Assembly: GCF_004795105.1 (NCBI RefSeq)
Contig: NZ_SSBL01000001.1
Location: 62,001 to 126,000 of the forward strand
Source: Streptomyces sp. A0642
Lineage (GTDB): Bacteria; Actinomycetota; Actinomycetes; Streptomycetales; Streptomycetaceae
DNA length: 64,000 nucleotides
Direction of reading: 5' to 3'
The notes below the pieces were generated by a model. It ran no database searches. It saw only the letters and a program-made list of their open reading frames with translations, and was not told where the DNA came from. The position numbers and the translations under genes were made by a program. Positions 1 to 8,604 of this stretch are shown piece after piece (the first letter of the stretch is position 1; each line of letters starts with the position of its first letter).

Positions 1-85
1 GGGAACGGCGCGGGGGACGCCGGAGAGATCATCGCCACTCCGACCCTGGTTCAGGGCACCCGGAGCGAGGCGGGACAATAGCCGT

Positions 86-820
86 ATGAGTGCTCCTGAG
101 ACTGTGACATCAAGCAAGGCCCCCAACGCCGGCAAGAAGGCGAAGGACCTCAACGACGTCGTCCGCTACACCCTGTGGTCCGTCTTCAAGCTGCGCGACG
201 TGCTGCCCGCGGACACGGACCGTGCGGCGTACTCCGGCGAGGTCCAGGAGCTGTTCGACCAGCTCGCGGCCAAGGACGTCACCGTGCGCGGCACCTATGA
301 CGTGTCGGGCCTGCGCGCCGACGCCGACGTCATGATCTGGTGGCACGCCGAGACCTCGGACGCGCTGCAGGAGGCGTACAACTTCTTCCGGCGCACCCGG
401 CTGGGCAAGAGCCTCGACCCGGTCTGGTCGAACATGGCGCTGCACCGCCCCGCCGAGTTCAACAAGTCGCACGTCCCGGCGTTCCTCGCCGACGAGACGC
501 CGCGCGACTACATCAGCGTGTACCCCTTCGTGCGCTCCTACGACTGGTACCTGCTGCCGGACGAGGACCGCCGCCGCATGCTCGCCGACCACGGCAAGAT
601 GGCCCGCGGGTACCCGGACGTGCGCGCCAACACCGTCGCCTCCTTCTCCCTCGGCGACTACGAGTGGGTCCTGGCCTTCGAGGCCGACGAGCTGCACCGC
701 ATCGTCGACCTCATGCGTCACCTGCGGGCCTCCGAGGCGCGGATGCACGTCCGCGAGGAGGTCCCCTTCTTCACCGGCCGGCGCAAGTCGGTCGCGGACC
801 TGGTGGCCGGGCTCGCGTAG
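86..820 (+). CDS. hemQ: HemQ, coproheme decarboxylase (chlorite dismutase family)
   Basis: This 244-residue protein matches the actinobacterial HemQ/ChdC family, which oxidatively decarboxylates coproheme III to heme b in the last step of the coproporphyrin-dependent heme pathway in the cytosol. Family motifs visible are [14 protein letters not shown] (residues 144-157, with the likely catalytic Tyr146) and DHGKMARGY, whose His169 is the likely proximal heme ligand. The length is normal. The ATG is preceded not by a Shine-Dalgarno sequence but by GACAAT at 74-79, six bases upstream, which suggests a leaderless transcript. Other heme genes probably lie just outside the left edge. A strong hairpin follows the stop. 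Confidence 0.95.
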   Translation: MSAPETVTSSKAPNAGKKAKDLNDVVRYTLWSVFKLRDVLPADTDRAAYSGEVQELFDQLAAKDVTVRGTYDVSGLRADADVMIWWHAETSDALQEAYNFFRRTRLGKSLDPVWSNMALHRPAEFNKSHVPAFLADETPRDYISVYPFVRSYDWYLLPDEDRRRMLADHGKMARGYPDVRANTVASFSLGDYEWVLAFEADELHRIVDLMRHLRASEARMHVREEVPFFTGRRKSVADLVAGLA

Positions 821-915
821 CGAGCGGGTTCCGATCACCCCAACCCGGAAGATCAGACGGCGGAACCCGCGGTACAGCGTGCCGCCCGCCGTTCCAGCGA
901 CACCGGGTTCGGCTT

Positions 916-948
916 CCGGTGCGGCGCGCCTCCGGCGCGCCGCACCGG
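916..948. terminator. Bidirectional terminator hairpin between hemQ and a convergent gene
   Basis: A perfect 15-bp GC-rich stem (916-930 with 934-948) with a three-base loop is followed by a short T-containing stretch. It lies between the convergent ends of hemQ and the TIGR04222 gene, so it can end transcripts from both sides. Confidence 0.8.
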
Positions 949-965
949 TGTCTTTCACCGGCTGG

Positions 966-1757
966 TCACGGGATGATCCGTGCGCCGCCCCCGCCGCCGA
1001 GCGCGGCCCGCAGCGCCGGGTCGGCGAGCGCGCGCACCCCGCGCACGGCGACCGCCACCAGCACATCGCCCTCAGGACCATCCGCGGCGGCCGTGCGCGC
1101 GTCCAGAAGCCGCTGTCCGGCGGGGGACGCCCAGGCGCTGTACGGATGCACTTCCATCCGGGCGACGGCCAGGCAGCCCAGGGTCAGTACGAGCGGCAGT
1201 CCGAACCAGGCGAGCACGGGCATCCCCGAGCCGCCCGGGTCCCGCTCGCGCCCGGGTACGAGCAGCGCGGCGGCGCCGAGCGCGGCTGTCAGCACAGCGG
1301 CCCCGCGGACCGCGCGCACCGCCGACGCGATGTCCGCCCCCGCCCCGCGCGGAAGCGCCAGTCCCGCGGCGACGAGGCGGTCGGCGAGGGCGCGCACGGC
1401 GTCGGCCGCCGCCGCTGCCGTGCGGACCGGCGGTATCGGGGACTGGCCCTGCGGGCCGATGGCGCGGATCACCGTGCGCTCCACCTCGTCACGGCCGTCC
1501 GGGTCGACCACCGTCGCCCAGCCGGTGTGCGCGAGCAGCAGCCGCCGGCGCAGATGCAGGGTGACGAGCGCCAGATCGGCGACCCGGTGCGGGCCGCCGG
1601 CCAGGAAGGCGGTCTCGTACAGCGTGAGTCCGGGGCCTTCCGCAGCGTGGGGCGAGCCTCCCCGCGGCGGGCTCACGCGAGCGGCGGCGAGACAGAGCCG
1701 GACACAGGAGAGGGTCGCCGCGCCCCATGCGACCAGCAGGAACAGAACCCAGAGCAT
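966..1757 (-). CDS. TIGR04222-type membrane protein (short paralog, no Cys tail)
   Basis: This 263-residue protein has an N-terminal hydrophobic segment (MLWVLFLLVAWGAATLS), a cytosolic region containing ETAFLAGGPHRVADLALV, and a central hydrophobic pair at about residues 145-200. I recognise it as the family annotated as TIGR04222 domain-containing membrane protein, whose biochemical role is unknown. It follows a longer paralog (1822-2838) with a 64-bp gap on the same strand and is probably the last gene of the MNIO operon. Unlike the paralog it ends in a short Gly run without the cysteine-rich tail. It may be an accessory subunit to the tailed protein, but that is inference. Confidence 0.8.
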   Translation of the reverse strand: MLWVLFLLVAWGAATLSCVRLCLAAARVSPPRGGSPHAAEGPGLTLYETAFLAGGPHRVADLALVTLHLRRRLLLAHTGWATVVDPDGRDEVERTVIRAIGPQGQSPIPPVRTAAAAADAVRALADRLVAAGLALPRGAGADIASAVRAVRGAAVLTAALGAAALLVPGRERDPGGSGMPVLAWFGLPLVLTLGCLAVARMEVHPYSAWASPAGQRLLDARTAAADGPEGDVLVAVAVRGVRALADPALRAALGGGGGARIIP

Positions 1758-1821
1758 GCCGGAGTCGTATGCGAGGGCGGGACGGAGCGCCAGGGGATTT
1801 CAGGATGCGGACAGCGACCGC

Positions 1822-2838
1822 TCAGGAACTGCTGCCGCAACTGGAGCCGCAGCTGGAACTCGAACTGCTGCCGCAGCTGGATCCGGAGCCGCAACTGGAG
1901 CCCGAGCCGCAACTGGACCCGGAACCGCAGCCGGACCCCGACGACCCGCACCCGCCGCCCCCGCTCCCGCCGCTGCTTCCGCAGCCGCCGTCGCCGGGGC
2001 TCGACCCGGCGCACCACACCGCCGGCACGAGAAGCAGTGCGGAGGAGTCGGACGAGTGATGCGACGGTGAGGACGAGTTCAGGGGCCCTCCCGCGGGCCG
2101 CATCCGGGCCGCCGTGATCAGGTGCGCCCGCAGCGCCGGGTCGGTGAGCGCCCGCGGCCCGGCCATGGCCACCAGGTGCGCCGCGTCCGTCGCGTACGCG
2201 TGAGCGGTACGGAACTCCGCCGCTGCCCGGCGCCCCGCCTTGGTGATCCGGGCGCGTGCGCTGCCCGCGACGACCAGCCCGATGACGGTGCCGGCGGCGA
2301 GGGCGGGGAACACCAGGAGGAAGAACGGGAAGGTGTCGGAGTAGCCGTCCGACCCGACGGCCTGCGCGATGGTCAGCACGAAGGCGACCGGGAAGCCGAG
2401 CAGGCAGCCCAGCCCCTGCGCGAGACCCCAGCGGCGCCACTTCCGGTTCGCCCCGGGAACGTTGAGCAGACCGCGTTCGGCGAGGCCGTCGCCGAGCTCC
2501 TGGACGGCGGGATGGCGCATCACCGCGTTCCGCAGCGTGTGCAGGGCTCCGCTGGGAGCCGCGGCCTGCTCCTGGAGCACCGCCCGCTCCACCGGGTCGT
2601 GGGCGACGGCCCGCTGGACCGCGGCGATCCCGGGGCCGCCGACGACCAGCCGGCCGTCCGCCAGCATCGCGGCCAGCGCGGTGTCCACGACCCGCCCGGG
2701 GCCGCCGTTCAGGAACGCCACCTCGGACAGGTCGTGGGCAGGGCCGTCGAGGCCGCGGCGGGCGCGGCCGGAGCCCAGGATCAGCAGCGTCGAGGAGACC
2801 GCCACGGCGAGCGTGAGGACCAGGGCCAGTACGTTCAT
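1822..2838 (-). CDS. TIGR04222-type membrane protein with Gly/Ser/Cys low-complexity tail
   Basis: This 338-residue protein begins with a membrane segment (MNVLALVLTLAVAVSSTLLI), then carries the family region SEVAFLNGGPGRVVDTALAAM and a hydrophobic pair (about 150-205). The last 57 or so residues (282-338) consist almost only of Gly, Ser and Cys with eight cysteines, in units such as CGSGSS. The ATG at 2838 is chosen because AGGAAGG precedes it and the upstream MNIO gene stops 5 bp away; a much longer in-frame reading exists but overlaps that gene. Cysteine-rich C-terminal tails next to MNIO enzymes resemble RiPP substrates, so the tail may be modified by the enzyme encoded upstream. That is inference. 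The membrane-protein call itself is firm. Confidence 0.85.
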   Translation of the reverse strand: MNVLALVLTLAVAVSSTLLILGSGRARRGLDGPAHDLSEVAFLNGGPGRVVDTALAAMLADGRLVVGGPGIAAVQRAVAHDPVERAVLQEQAAAPSGALHTLRNAVMRHPAVQELGDGLAERGLLNVPGANRKWRRWGLAQGLGCLLGFPVAFVLTIAQAVGSDGYSDTFPFFLLVFPALAAGTVIGLVVAGSARARITKAGRRAAAEFRTAHAYATDAAHLVAMAGPRALTDPALRAHLITAARMRPAGGPLNSSSPSHHSSDSSALLLVPAVWCAGSSPGDGGCGSSGGSGGGGCGSSGSGCGSGSSCGSGSSCGSGSSCGSSSSSSCGSSCGSSS

Positions 2839-2843
2839 CCCGG

Positions 2844-4175
2844 TCACCTTCCTGCGAGTACGGAACGGGCCGCACGGGCAAGCTGGGCGGTGCGGCGGGG
2901 CGGGCGGGCAGCGGCCCGGTCCTGCCACCAGTGGGTCAGCCGACGGCGGGCCGCCTCGTCGGCGGGGAGGCCGGCGATGAGCAGCCGCTCGGCGAAGTCC
3001 AGGGCGTCGCGCCGGTATCCGGCGGACATCGGACGGCTCCTGGCGTACGCGAGGAACGCCTCCCGGTAGCCGCGGCCCAGGATCTCCGGGAGCTCGGGGG
3101 CCACCTTGGCGACGACGTCGGCGCGCTTGGCGGCCAGGGCCCGGCTCTGGACGCCGAGGCGGCGGTGGTCGAAGCCCTCGGGGGCGGGGGTGCCGGCGAC
3201 GAGGGCGGAGAGCAGCGCGGTCTGCGCGACCGCCACCCGGTCCCGCAGCGCCTCCGGGTCCCCGGCCCCGTTCCCGGGCCGCACGGTCCGCGCCGTGCCG
3301 GGGGCGGGCGGTCCGGCACTCGACGGGCGGGGAGCGGGCCGGGGCGCGCCGGCCCGGCGGGCGGCGAGGGTGTCGCGGATCGCGTCCAGTTCCCCGGCCA
3401 GCGCGGCGGGCGGCGGGAAGTCGTCGTCGCGCTCCAGCAGGACCCCGGGCGGGGCGATACGGGAGCGGAGTTCGGCGAGGACGTCGAGCACGGGCCCCGT
3501 GACGGGGTGGGCGTGGGTGTCGTGCCAGACGCCGTCCTTCTCCACGCCGCCTGCCACGTGCACGTACGCGATGGCCTCCACGGGCAGTTCGTCTAGGGCG
3601 GTGGCGGGGTCCTCGCCCCGGTTGACGTGGTTCGTGTGCAGATTCGCCACGTCGATCAGCAGCCGCACTCCCGTGCGTTCGACCAGCTCCGCCAGGAACT
3701 GCCCCTCGGTCAGCTCCTCGTCCGGCCAGGAGATCAGCGCCGCGATGTTCTCCAGCGCCAGCGGCACCGGCAGCGAGTCCTGCGCCACCCGCACGTTCTC
3801 GCAGAGCACGTCCAGCGCCGCCCAGGTACGCGGCACGGGCAGCAGGTGTCCCGCCTCCAGCACCGGTGACGCCGTGCGCGCGCCGCCCGCCCGTACGAAG
3901 GCGATGTGCTCGGTCACCAGGGGCGCGCCCAGCAGGGTGGCGCGCGCCGCCAGGCCGGCGAGCCGCCCGGCGTCGGGGCGGTCGGCCCCGCCGAGGCCGA
4001 GCGAGACGCCGTGCGGGACCACGGTGACGCCCCGCTCCCTGAGCCGTACCAGGGAAGCCGGCAGATGGTCGGCGCAGAGGTTCTCCGCCACCGCCTCCAC
4101 CCAGTCGATCCCCGGCAGCGCCTCCACCGCGTCGGCGATCTCCGGCCGCCAGCCGATCCCGATTCCCAGCTCCAT
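2844..4175 (-). CDS. MNIO (DUF692) multinuclear iron enzyme with fused C-terminal domain
   Basis: Residues 1-275 form a DUF692/MNIO TIM-barrel. This family uses two or three non-heme irons to modify cysteines, Asp or backbone in peptides (MbnB, TglH). Expected metal-ligand positions are all present: PHGVSL (His55), TEHIAF (Glu89, His90), LENIAAL (Glu142), DVANLHTNH (Asp175, His180, His183), YVHVAGG (His206), HDTHAH (Asp219, His221) and Glu248. After a Pro/Ala-rich linker (about 275-305) a helical domain of about 140 residues resembles the partner protein that other MNIOs need as a separate subunit. It is the first gene of a tight operon with two TIGR04222 proteins. The substrate is unknown; the Cys-rich tail of the next gene is the obvious candidate. 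Confidence 0.9.
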   Translation of the reverse strand: MELGIGIGWRPEIADAVEALPGIDWVEAVAENLCADHLPASLVRLRERGVTVVPHGVSLGLGGADRPDAGRLAGLAARATLLGAPLVTEHIAFVRAGGARTASPVLEAGHLLPVPRTWAALDVLCENVRVAQDSLPVPLALENIAALISWPDEELTEGQFLAELVERTGVRLLIDVANLHTNHVNRGEDPATALDELPVEAIAYVHVAGGVEKDGVWHDTHAHPVTGPVLDVLAELRSRIAPPGVLLERDDDFPPPAALAGELDAIRDTLAARRAGAPRPAPRPSSAGPPAPGTARTVRPGNGAGDPEALRDRVAVAQTALLSALVAGTPAPEGFDHRRLGVQSRALAAKRADVVAKVAPELPEILGRGYREAFLAYARSRPMSAGYRRDALDFAERLLIAGLPADEAARRRLTHWWQDRAAARPPRRTAQLARAARSVLAGR

Positions 4176-4307
4176 GGTGTCCCCCTCCGCCGCTCTGTGC
4201 AGGGGTCATGGCCCCGCCGCGCGGCGGTGAACCCGAAGAAGGGGACGTTCAGAGCTTGATTTGAGGTTCCCCGGCTCCTGGCGGGCCCGGCCGGCGCGGT
4301 GCGCCTG

Positions 4308-5057
4308 TCAGGGCATCGGCATCGGCATCGGCATCGTGGAGGGACGCGAGGTGAACGACTGGTCCCCGGTCGGGGCCGCCGGGACCGGCTGCGGCAGGAC
4401 CGAGCCCCTCGGCGCCACCGGCGGTCCGCTCGGGCTGGCCGTCGCCGTTCCCGCCGCCTCGCGGGCCAGGGCGTCGAAGTCGACGAAGCCGGTGGCCTCC
4501 AGCATGGTGATGTGGTCGAGCACGGTCACGTTGGCGTCGCTCGCCAGCTGCCGGATCAGCGAGTTGCGGGTGGTGTGGCGTACCTGGGCGATGAGCGCGA
4601 AGACCTTTCCGTGCGCGTTCCGCAGCAGGTTGGCGAACTTCCGCTCGTACTCCTGGCCGCTCGCCGCGGTCATCTCCCGCAGCCAGCCCTGCTGCTGCTC
4701 CGTCGGCTGGTTCGGCAGCTCCACACCCAGTTTGGCGGCGACCTCCCGCGACCTGCGGTCCAGGTCCGTGTGCCCGACGACCAGATGGTCCCCGGCCGCC
4801 TTGATCGCCTCGGTCGGCGCCCGTTCGATCGCCTGCTGCCCGGCGGGCAGCTCCCACAGTCCGGCCAGGCGGACCTTCACCAGGAATTCCCGGTCGGTCG
4901 CGGAGAGCGGGCCCCACTGGGTCGCGGTGGTCGACGCGTCGAGGTTGGCCTGGCCGGTGCCGGAGCGGTCGGCGTACGACCAGACCGGATAGGCGAGGGC
5001 GCCGAGCGTGGCGACGAGCGCCGCGATGATGAGGGCCGTTCCGTTGATGCGTCGCAC
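4308..5057 (-). CDS. DUF4142 family membrane-anchored protein
   Basis: This 249-residue protein has an N-terminal hydrophobic anchor (NGTALIIAALVATLGALAY) and a DUF4142 helical domain of roughly 150 residues starting at LSATDREFLVKVRLAGLWEL. The domain is predicted to lie outside the membrane and is followed by a Pro/Ser-rich end. The GTG at 5057 is preferred because GGGAGAG stands just upstream; an in-frame ATG 54 bp earlier lacks a ribosome site. The C-terminus is (Met-Pro)4, encoded by four GGCATC hexamers (4312-4335). The family resembles ferritin-like four-helix proteins, and its function is unknown. It lies 132 bp upstream of the MNIO operon on the same strand and could be co-transcribed. 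Confidence 0.8.
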   Translation of the reverse strand: MRRINGTALIIAALVATLGALAYPVWSYADRSGTGQANLDASTTATQWGPLSATDREFLVKVRLAGLWELPAGQQAIERAPTEAIKAAGDHLVVGHTDLDRRSREVAAKLGVELPNQPTEQQQGWLREMTAASGQEYERKFANLLRNAHGKVFALIAQVRHTTRNSLIRQLASDANVTVLDHITMLEATGFVDFDALAREAAGTATASPSGPPVAPRGSVLPQPVPAAPTGDQSFTSRPSTMPMPMPMP

Positions 5058-5220
5058 AGAGGTCTCTCCCGGGCCGAGGCGTGACGGCGTCCAATCAACC
5101 GCCGGTGGCAACGGCCGGGTACTGACCGGCCGTTCAACCTACTGGGCAGTATCGCCAGTGCGGCGGCGTCAGGAGGTACGTATCGGCGAACCGGATCGTT
5201 CAGGGAACCGGGAGGAATCC

Positions 5221-5261
5221 GCGGACGGGGGCGAGGCGGGGCGACGCGGCCCCCCGTCCGC
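5221..5261. terminator. Hairpin downstream of the PTH2-like gene
   Basis: An 11-bp perfect stem (5221-5231 with 5251-5261) with a 19-base loop lies 60 bp beyond the stop of the peptidyl-tRNA hydrolase-like gene on its strand. It probably separates that gene from the DUF4142 gene. Confidence 0.5.
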
Positions 5262-5323
5262 AGGGGCGCTCGGCCCGTCCGCCGTTGGCGCGAGGCATGC
5301 GCCGGCGGTGGCCGGCCGGGCGG

Positions 5324-6070
5324 TCAGCGGCGCAGGGCCGGATGGTCGGCGACCACCGTGCACGAGCCCGGGGCGATCTCCGTGAACCCCGCGTCCTGCA
5401 CCACCGGCAGTCCGCTCACCGTGAGTTCGCGCCAGCGGGCCGCGTCGGGCGTGGCAACCGAGAGCGGGAAGCCCGCCTCGCGCCACGCCTTGCGCTCGGT
5501 CTCCGACAGCTCCCACCAGGCGAGCTGGGCACCGTGACCGGCCTGTGCCATCTCCTTGCCCGCCGACATCCCGAGCTCCGGGTTCAGCCAGAGCACCGGC
5601 CCCGCGAGGTCGGGCGCGGCCGGCGCTTCGGGGTCGTCCAGATCCGTGCCCGACACCTGGAGCTTCGCGAGCTCCTTCGGCCAGCCGTCCAGCGGCACCG
5701 GAGGGTAGACCCGCACCTCGGCCTCGTCCCCCACGACCGTGATCCCGGGAAGGGCGCAGGCCTTCCGCCACTCCGCTCCGCGCGCCCGTCGCACCACCTT
5801 CCGGATCCGGGCGTCCTGCCAGTCGCGCATCACCTGGGCCCACTCGCCCTCGCCCGTCGACCGCTCGTCGGAGAGCATCACCAGCACCGCCCGCGCGGCC
5901 GTGCGCAGCGCGTCGGTACGGGCCGGGGGCGCCGTCTTCTCGATGTGAACCACCAGCGGGAGCACGTACTGAGGTGCTTCGTCACGGTTCGTCCGCTCGG
6001 AGCGGAAGGGGCTGTCCGCCGGCGGACCGGCGGGAACGGAAGGGGACTCGGAGATGTCGTCGCTGCTCAC
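5324..6070 (-). CDS. Peptidyl-tRNA hydrolase 2-like protein
   Basis: This 248-residue protein ends in a PTH2-like domain. The signature GKEMAQAGHGAQLAWW corresponds to the Lys/Gln/Gly-His motif of archaeal and eukaryotic peptidyl-tRNA hydrolases. The N-terminal 100 residues contain RTDALRTAARAVLVMLSDER and are specific to actinobacterial versions. It may hydrolyse peptidyl-tRNA or a related ester; bacteria normally rely on the unrelated Pth1, so its role is unclear. The GTG at 6070 (VSSDDISESP) is chosen over the longer reading because upstream sequence runs into the divergent AIM24 promoter. Function is moderately sure; the gene is very sure. Confidence 0.8.
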   Translation of the reverse strand: MSSDDISESPSVPAGPPADSPFRSERTNRDEAPQYVLPLVVHIEKTAPPARTDALRTAARAVLVMLSDERSTGEGEWAQVMRDWQDARIRKVVRRARGAEWRKACALPGITVVGDEAEVRVYPPVPLDGWPKELAKLQVSGTDLDDPEAPAAPDLAGPVLWLNPELGMSAGKEMAQAGHGAQLAWWELSETERKAWREAGFPLSVATPDAARWRELTVSGLPVVQDAGFTEIAPGSCTVVADHPALRR

Positions 6071-6141
6071 CCGTCCAGTCTGCCAGCCGCCCCGCAACCC
6101 GTTCTTGGCGGAATGAATCCCTCCGGGTGAGGATGCCCCGC

Positions 6142-6819
6142 ATGAAGAGCGATCTCTTTTCCAGCGAGCACATGGCACAGCAGGCCACCGCCCCCGGAAT
6201 GACCCTGCAGAACGCCAAATCCATCAAGTACGCGGTCAATGGCGAGATGCACGCCCGCCAGGGGTCGATGGTCGCCTTCCGCGGTGACCTCCAGTTCGAG
6301 CGCAAGGGCCAGGGGCTCGGCGGCATGCTCAAGCGTGCGGTCACGGGAGAGGGACTGCCGCTGATGGCGGTGCGCGGCCAGGGCGAGGCGTGGTTCGCCC
6401 ACGAGGCGGCCAACTGTTTCATCGTGGAGATGGAGCAGGGCGACGTCCTCACCATCAACGGCCGCAACGTCCTGTGCTTCGACGCCACCCTCGCGTACGA
6501 GATCAAGACCGTGAAGGGTGCCGGGATGACCGGCGGCGGCCTCTTCAACAGCGTCTTCACCGGTTACGGGAAGCTCGGCCTGATGTGCGAGGGGCATCCC
6601 ATCGTGATACCCGTCACGCCCCAGCAGCCGGTGTGTGTCGACACGGACGCGGTCGTCGGCTGGAGCGCCCACCTGAACACCTCGCTGCACCGTTCGCAGA
6701 GCGTCGGCTCCATGCTGCGCGGCGGCTCGGGGGAGGCCGTCCAACTGCGCCTGGACGGTGAGGGGTTCGTCATCGTGCGGCCGAGCGAGCTGAAGCCCGA
6801 GAAGGCGTCGTCCAACTGA
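6142..6819 (+). CDS. AIM24 family protein
   Basis: This 225-residue protein shows the beta-rich AIM24/TRAP-like fold, with family stretches such as SIKYAVNGEMHARQGSMVAF, GEAWFAHEA and GDVLTINGRNVLCFDATL. Bacterial AIM24 proteins have no settled biochemical function; the yeast namesake is mitochondrial. The ATG at 6142 is favoured because GGGTGAGG is nine bases upstream; another in-frame ATG at 6133 overlaps that ribosome site. The reading frame touches the next gene, an ABC ATPase, so the two are probably translated together. Confidence 0.85.
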   Translation: MKSDLFSSEHMAQQATAPGMTLQNAKSIKYAVNGEMHARQGSMVAFRGDLQFERKGQGLGGMLKRAVTGEGLPLMAVRGQGEAWFAHEAANCFIVEMEQGDVLTINGRNVLCFDATLAYEIKTVKGAGMTGGGLFNSVFTGYGKLGLMCEGHPIVIPVTPQQPVCVDTDAVVGWSAHLNTSLHRSQSVGSMLRGGSGEAVQLRLDGEGFVIVRPSELKPEKASSN

Positions 6820-6845
6820 GTAAGGACCTCCTGCGGCTGCACGCG

Positions 6846-7706
6846 GTGGGCCGGCGCTACGGGCTCGCCGGTCCCTGGGTGCTGCGTGGCGTCGACCTGG
6901 GGCTGCCCCCGCGCGCCCTCGTCCGCGTCGAGGGGGCCAACGGCACCGGGAAGTCCACCCTGTTGCGGCTCGTCGCCGGGATCGACGCCCCCACCGAGGG
7001 CCGGATCACCGGCGGCCGGCCGCGTACGGCGTACGTCCCCGAGCGGTTCCCGGCGGCGCTGCCGTTCACGGCCGCCGGGTACCTCGTCCACCTGGGCCGG
7101 ATCCACGGACTGGGCCGGGCCGAGGCGGCCGGGCGGGCTCAGGAGTGGCTGACCCGCTTCGGCGCCGCCGAACACGCCCGCACCCCGCTCCCTGAGCTCT
7201 CCAAGGGCACCAGCCAGAAGGTCGCCGTCGCACAGGCGCTCCTGGCGGAACCGGAGCTGCTGGTCCTGGACGAGGCGTGGACGGGCCTGGACGCCGCGGC
7301 CCGGGAGGAACTGGACCGGGCCGTCGCAGCCCGCGTCGCCGCCGGATCCACCGTCGTCTTCGTCGACCACGACCCCCGCCGCCTGGCGGGCACGGCCGAC
7401 AGGGTGGTGCGCGTCCACGGGACGGGACTGGCCGAGGCCACCCCCGCCCCGGCCGGGACGAGGACCGGCCCCCGGGTGCGGATCGAGGTCACGGGCCCGC
7501 CCGGCGCCCCGCTCCCCGCCGGACTGCCCGGCGACCCCGTCCCGGCGGCCGCCGGGGGCGGAGCGCTGCGGCTCACCGTCGCGGCCGCGCACTCGGACGC
7601 CCTGCTGAGCGCCCTGCTCACGGCCCGCCCGCCCTGGCACATCAGGCACCTCTCCACCTTGCCCGGCGACCACGGCGACCAACGCGACCACGGCGAGGTG
7701 GCATGA
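6846..7706 (+). CDS. ABC transporter ATP-binding protein
   Basis: This is a nucleotide-binding subunit of about 286 residues. Counting from the GTG at 6846, it has Walker A GANGTGKST (30-38), signature LSKGT (118-122), Walker B LLVLDEA and an H-loop in VFVDHD. The C-terminal 75 residues are Pro/Gly-rich and not part of the ATPase core. The first canonical start at 6846 cuts off the first beta strand of the fold. A CTG at 6816 would restore residues SKDLLRLHA, overlap the upstream stop as CTGA, and has GAGAAGG ten bases before it. Its stop overlaps the permease start, so the pair forms one exporter, substrate unknown. Confidence 0.88.
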   Translation: MGRRYGLAGPWVLRGVDLGLPPRALVRVEGANGTGKSTLLRLVAGIDAPTEGRITGGRPRTAYVPERFPAALPFTAAGYLVHLGRIHGLGRAEAAGRAQEWLTRFGAAEHARTPLPELSKGTSQKVAVAQALLAEPELLVLDEAWTGLDAAAREELDRAVAARVAAGSTVVFVDHDPRRLAGTADRVVRVHGTGLAEATPAPAGTRTGPRVRIEVTGPPGAPLPAGLPGDPVPAAAGGGALRLTVAAAHSDALLSALLTARPPWHIRHLSTLPGDHGDQRDHGEVA

Positions 7707-8374
7707 CCGCGCTGATCCGGTACCAGACCGCCCTGCTGCTGCGCTCCCAGCGCTGGCTCGCCCCCGTACTGCTCTACGTCGCCTTCCTCGGCGTCGGCGT
7801 GCGCCCGGGGCAGCCCGTCCTGGATTCGCTCGGCTACAGCGCGGCCGGGCTGCTCCCCGTCACCGCGTGGCTCGTGCGGGTCTGCGCCACGCAGGAACCG
7901 CCCGCGGCCCGGACGGTCGTCGCCGCGGCCGTGGGCGGGCAGCCACGGGCCCACCTGGCGGCCCTGCTCGCCGCCCTGGGGTGCGCCGGGACGCTGGGCG
8001 CGGCCGCCACGGCGGGCGTCCTGCTGATCAGCGAGCCGGCCAGCACGGACCACTCGGTCAGGGTCCCGCTGCCGTCCGCCGGGCTCGCCGGGCTGTGCGC
8101 CGCCGCCTGCTGCGTCCTGCTGGGCGCGGCGGCCGGCGCGCTGTGCACCCGGCCGTTGCTCCACCGCCGCGGCCGGTCCGTCGCGGCGACCGTGCTCGCG
8201 AGTCTGCTGGCCCTGGTGACCAGCGGATCGCCCGCGAAGTACGCGGTCACCGGGCTGGTCACCGGCTCCCACAGCGGAGCGGTCCACGTGCCCGTCCTCG
8301 CGCTCCTCGCGGCGGCGGCCGTGGCGGCCGCCGCCGCCACGCTCGCCTGCCGGCTCACGGCGGTACGCGGCTGA
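7703..8374 (+). CDS. ABC transporter permease subunit
   Basis: This 223-residue, very hydrophobic protein has about six predicted membrane segments. It starts at an ATG that overlaps the ATPase stop (ATGA, 7703-7706), the usual sign of translational coupling. There are no residues that reveal a substrate. Together with the preceding ATPase it forms a two-component, ABC-2-like exporter. Long Ala/Leu runs near the end (residues 200-215) are typical of GC-rich Streptomyces membrane proteins. Confidence 0.85.
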   Translation: MTALIRYQTALLLRSQRWLAPVLLYVAFLGVGVRPGQPVLDSLGYSAAGLLPVTAWLVRVCATQEPPAARTVVAAAVGGQPRAHLAALLAALGCAGTLGAAATAGVLLISEPASTDHSVRVPLPSAGLAGLCAAACCVLLGAAAGALCTRPLLHRRGRSVAATVLASLLALVTSGSPAKYAVTGLVTGSHSGAVHVPVLALLAAAAVAAAAATLACRLTAVRG

Positions 8375-8388
8375 GTACGCTCGTACGC

Positions 8389-8589
8389 ATGGATGAGCGC
8401 AGAGACGAGCCCGCGAACGAGTCCCTTTGCGAGACTCCGGCCGCGTCCCCGGACAGGGCCGCCGGGCCTCCGTACGCCGCGTGCGTGCTGTGCCTCAAGC
8501 CGACCGAGTACGCGGAATCCGTCAGGGGCATCACGCTCTGCCCGGTCTGTGAATGGCAGGAGGCCCAGCGCACGGCCTGCTCCGGCTGA
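8389..8589 (+). CDS. Small zinc-ribbon-like protein (66 aa)
   Basis: This 66-residue protein has an acidic, disordered N-terminus and two CxxC knuckles (CVLC and CPVC) separated by 21 residues, which could bind one zinc ion. The ATG at 8389 follows TACGCT (8376-8381) by seven bases without a ribosome site, so the mRNA may be leaderless. It is 14 bp downstream of the ABC permease. No named family is recognised beyond a generic zinc-ribbon look. Confidence 0.75.
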   Translation: MDERRDEPANESLCETPAASPDRAAGPPYAACVLCLKPTEYAESVRGITLCPVCEWQEAQRTACSG

Positions 8590-8604
8590 GAGGCGCCGGC
8601 CGGG

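Noticed and set aside
1..85. Partial upstream gene at the left edge
   Set aside because: The 85 bases hold the hemQ promoter; no coding frame with support could be read.
1727..2059. Plus-strand reading rich in Gln-Leu-Glu-Pro repeats
   Set aside because: It is the exact antisense of the Gly/Ser/Cys tail of the TIGR04222 protein; the repeat comes from the tail codons, and there is no ribosome site.
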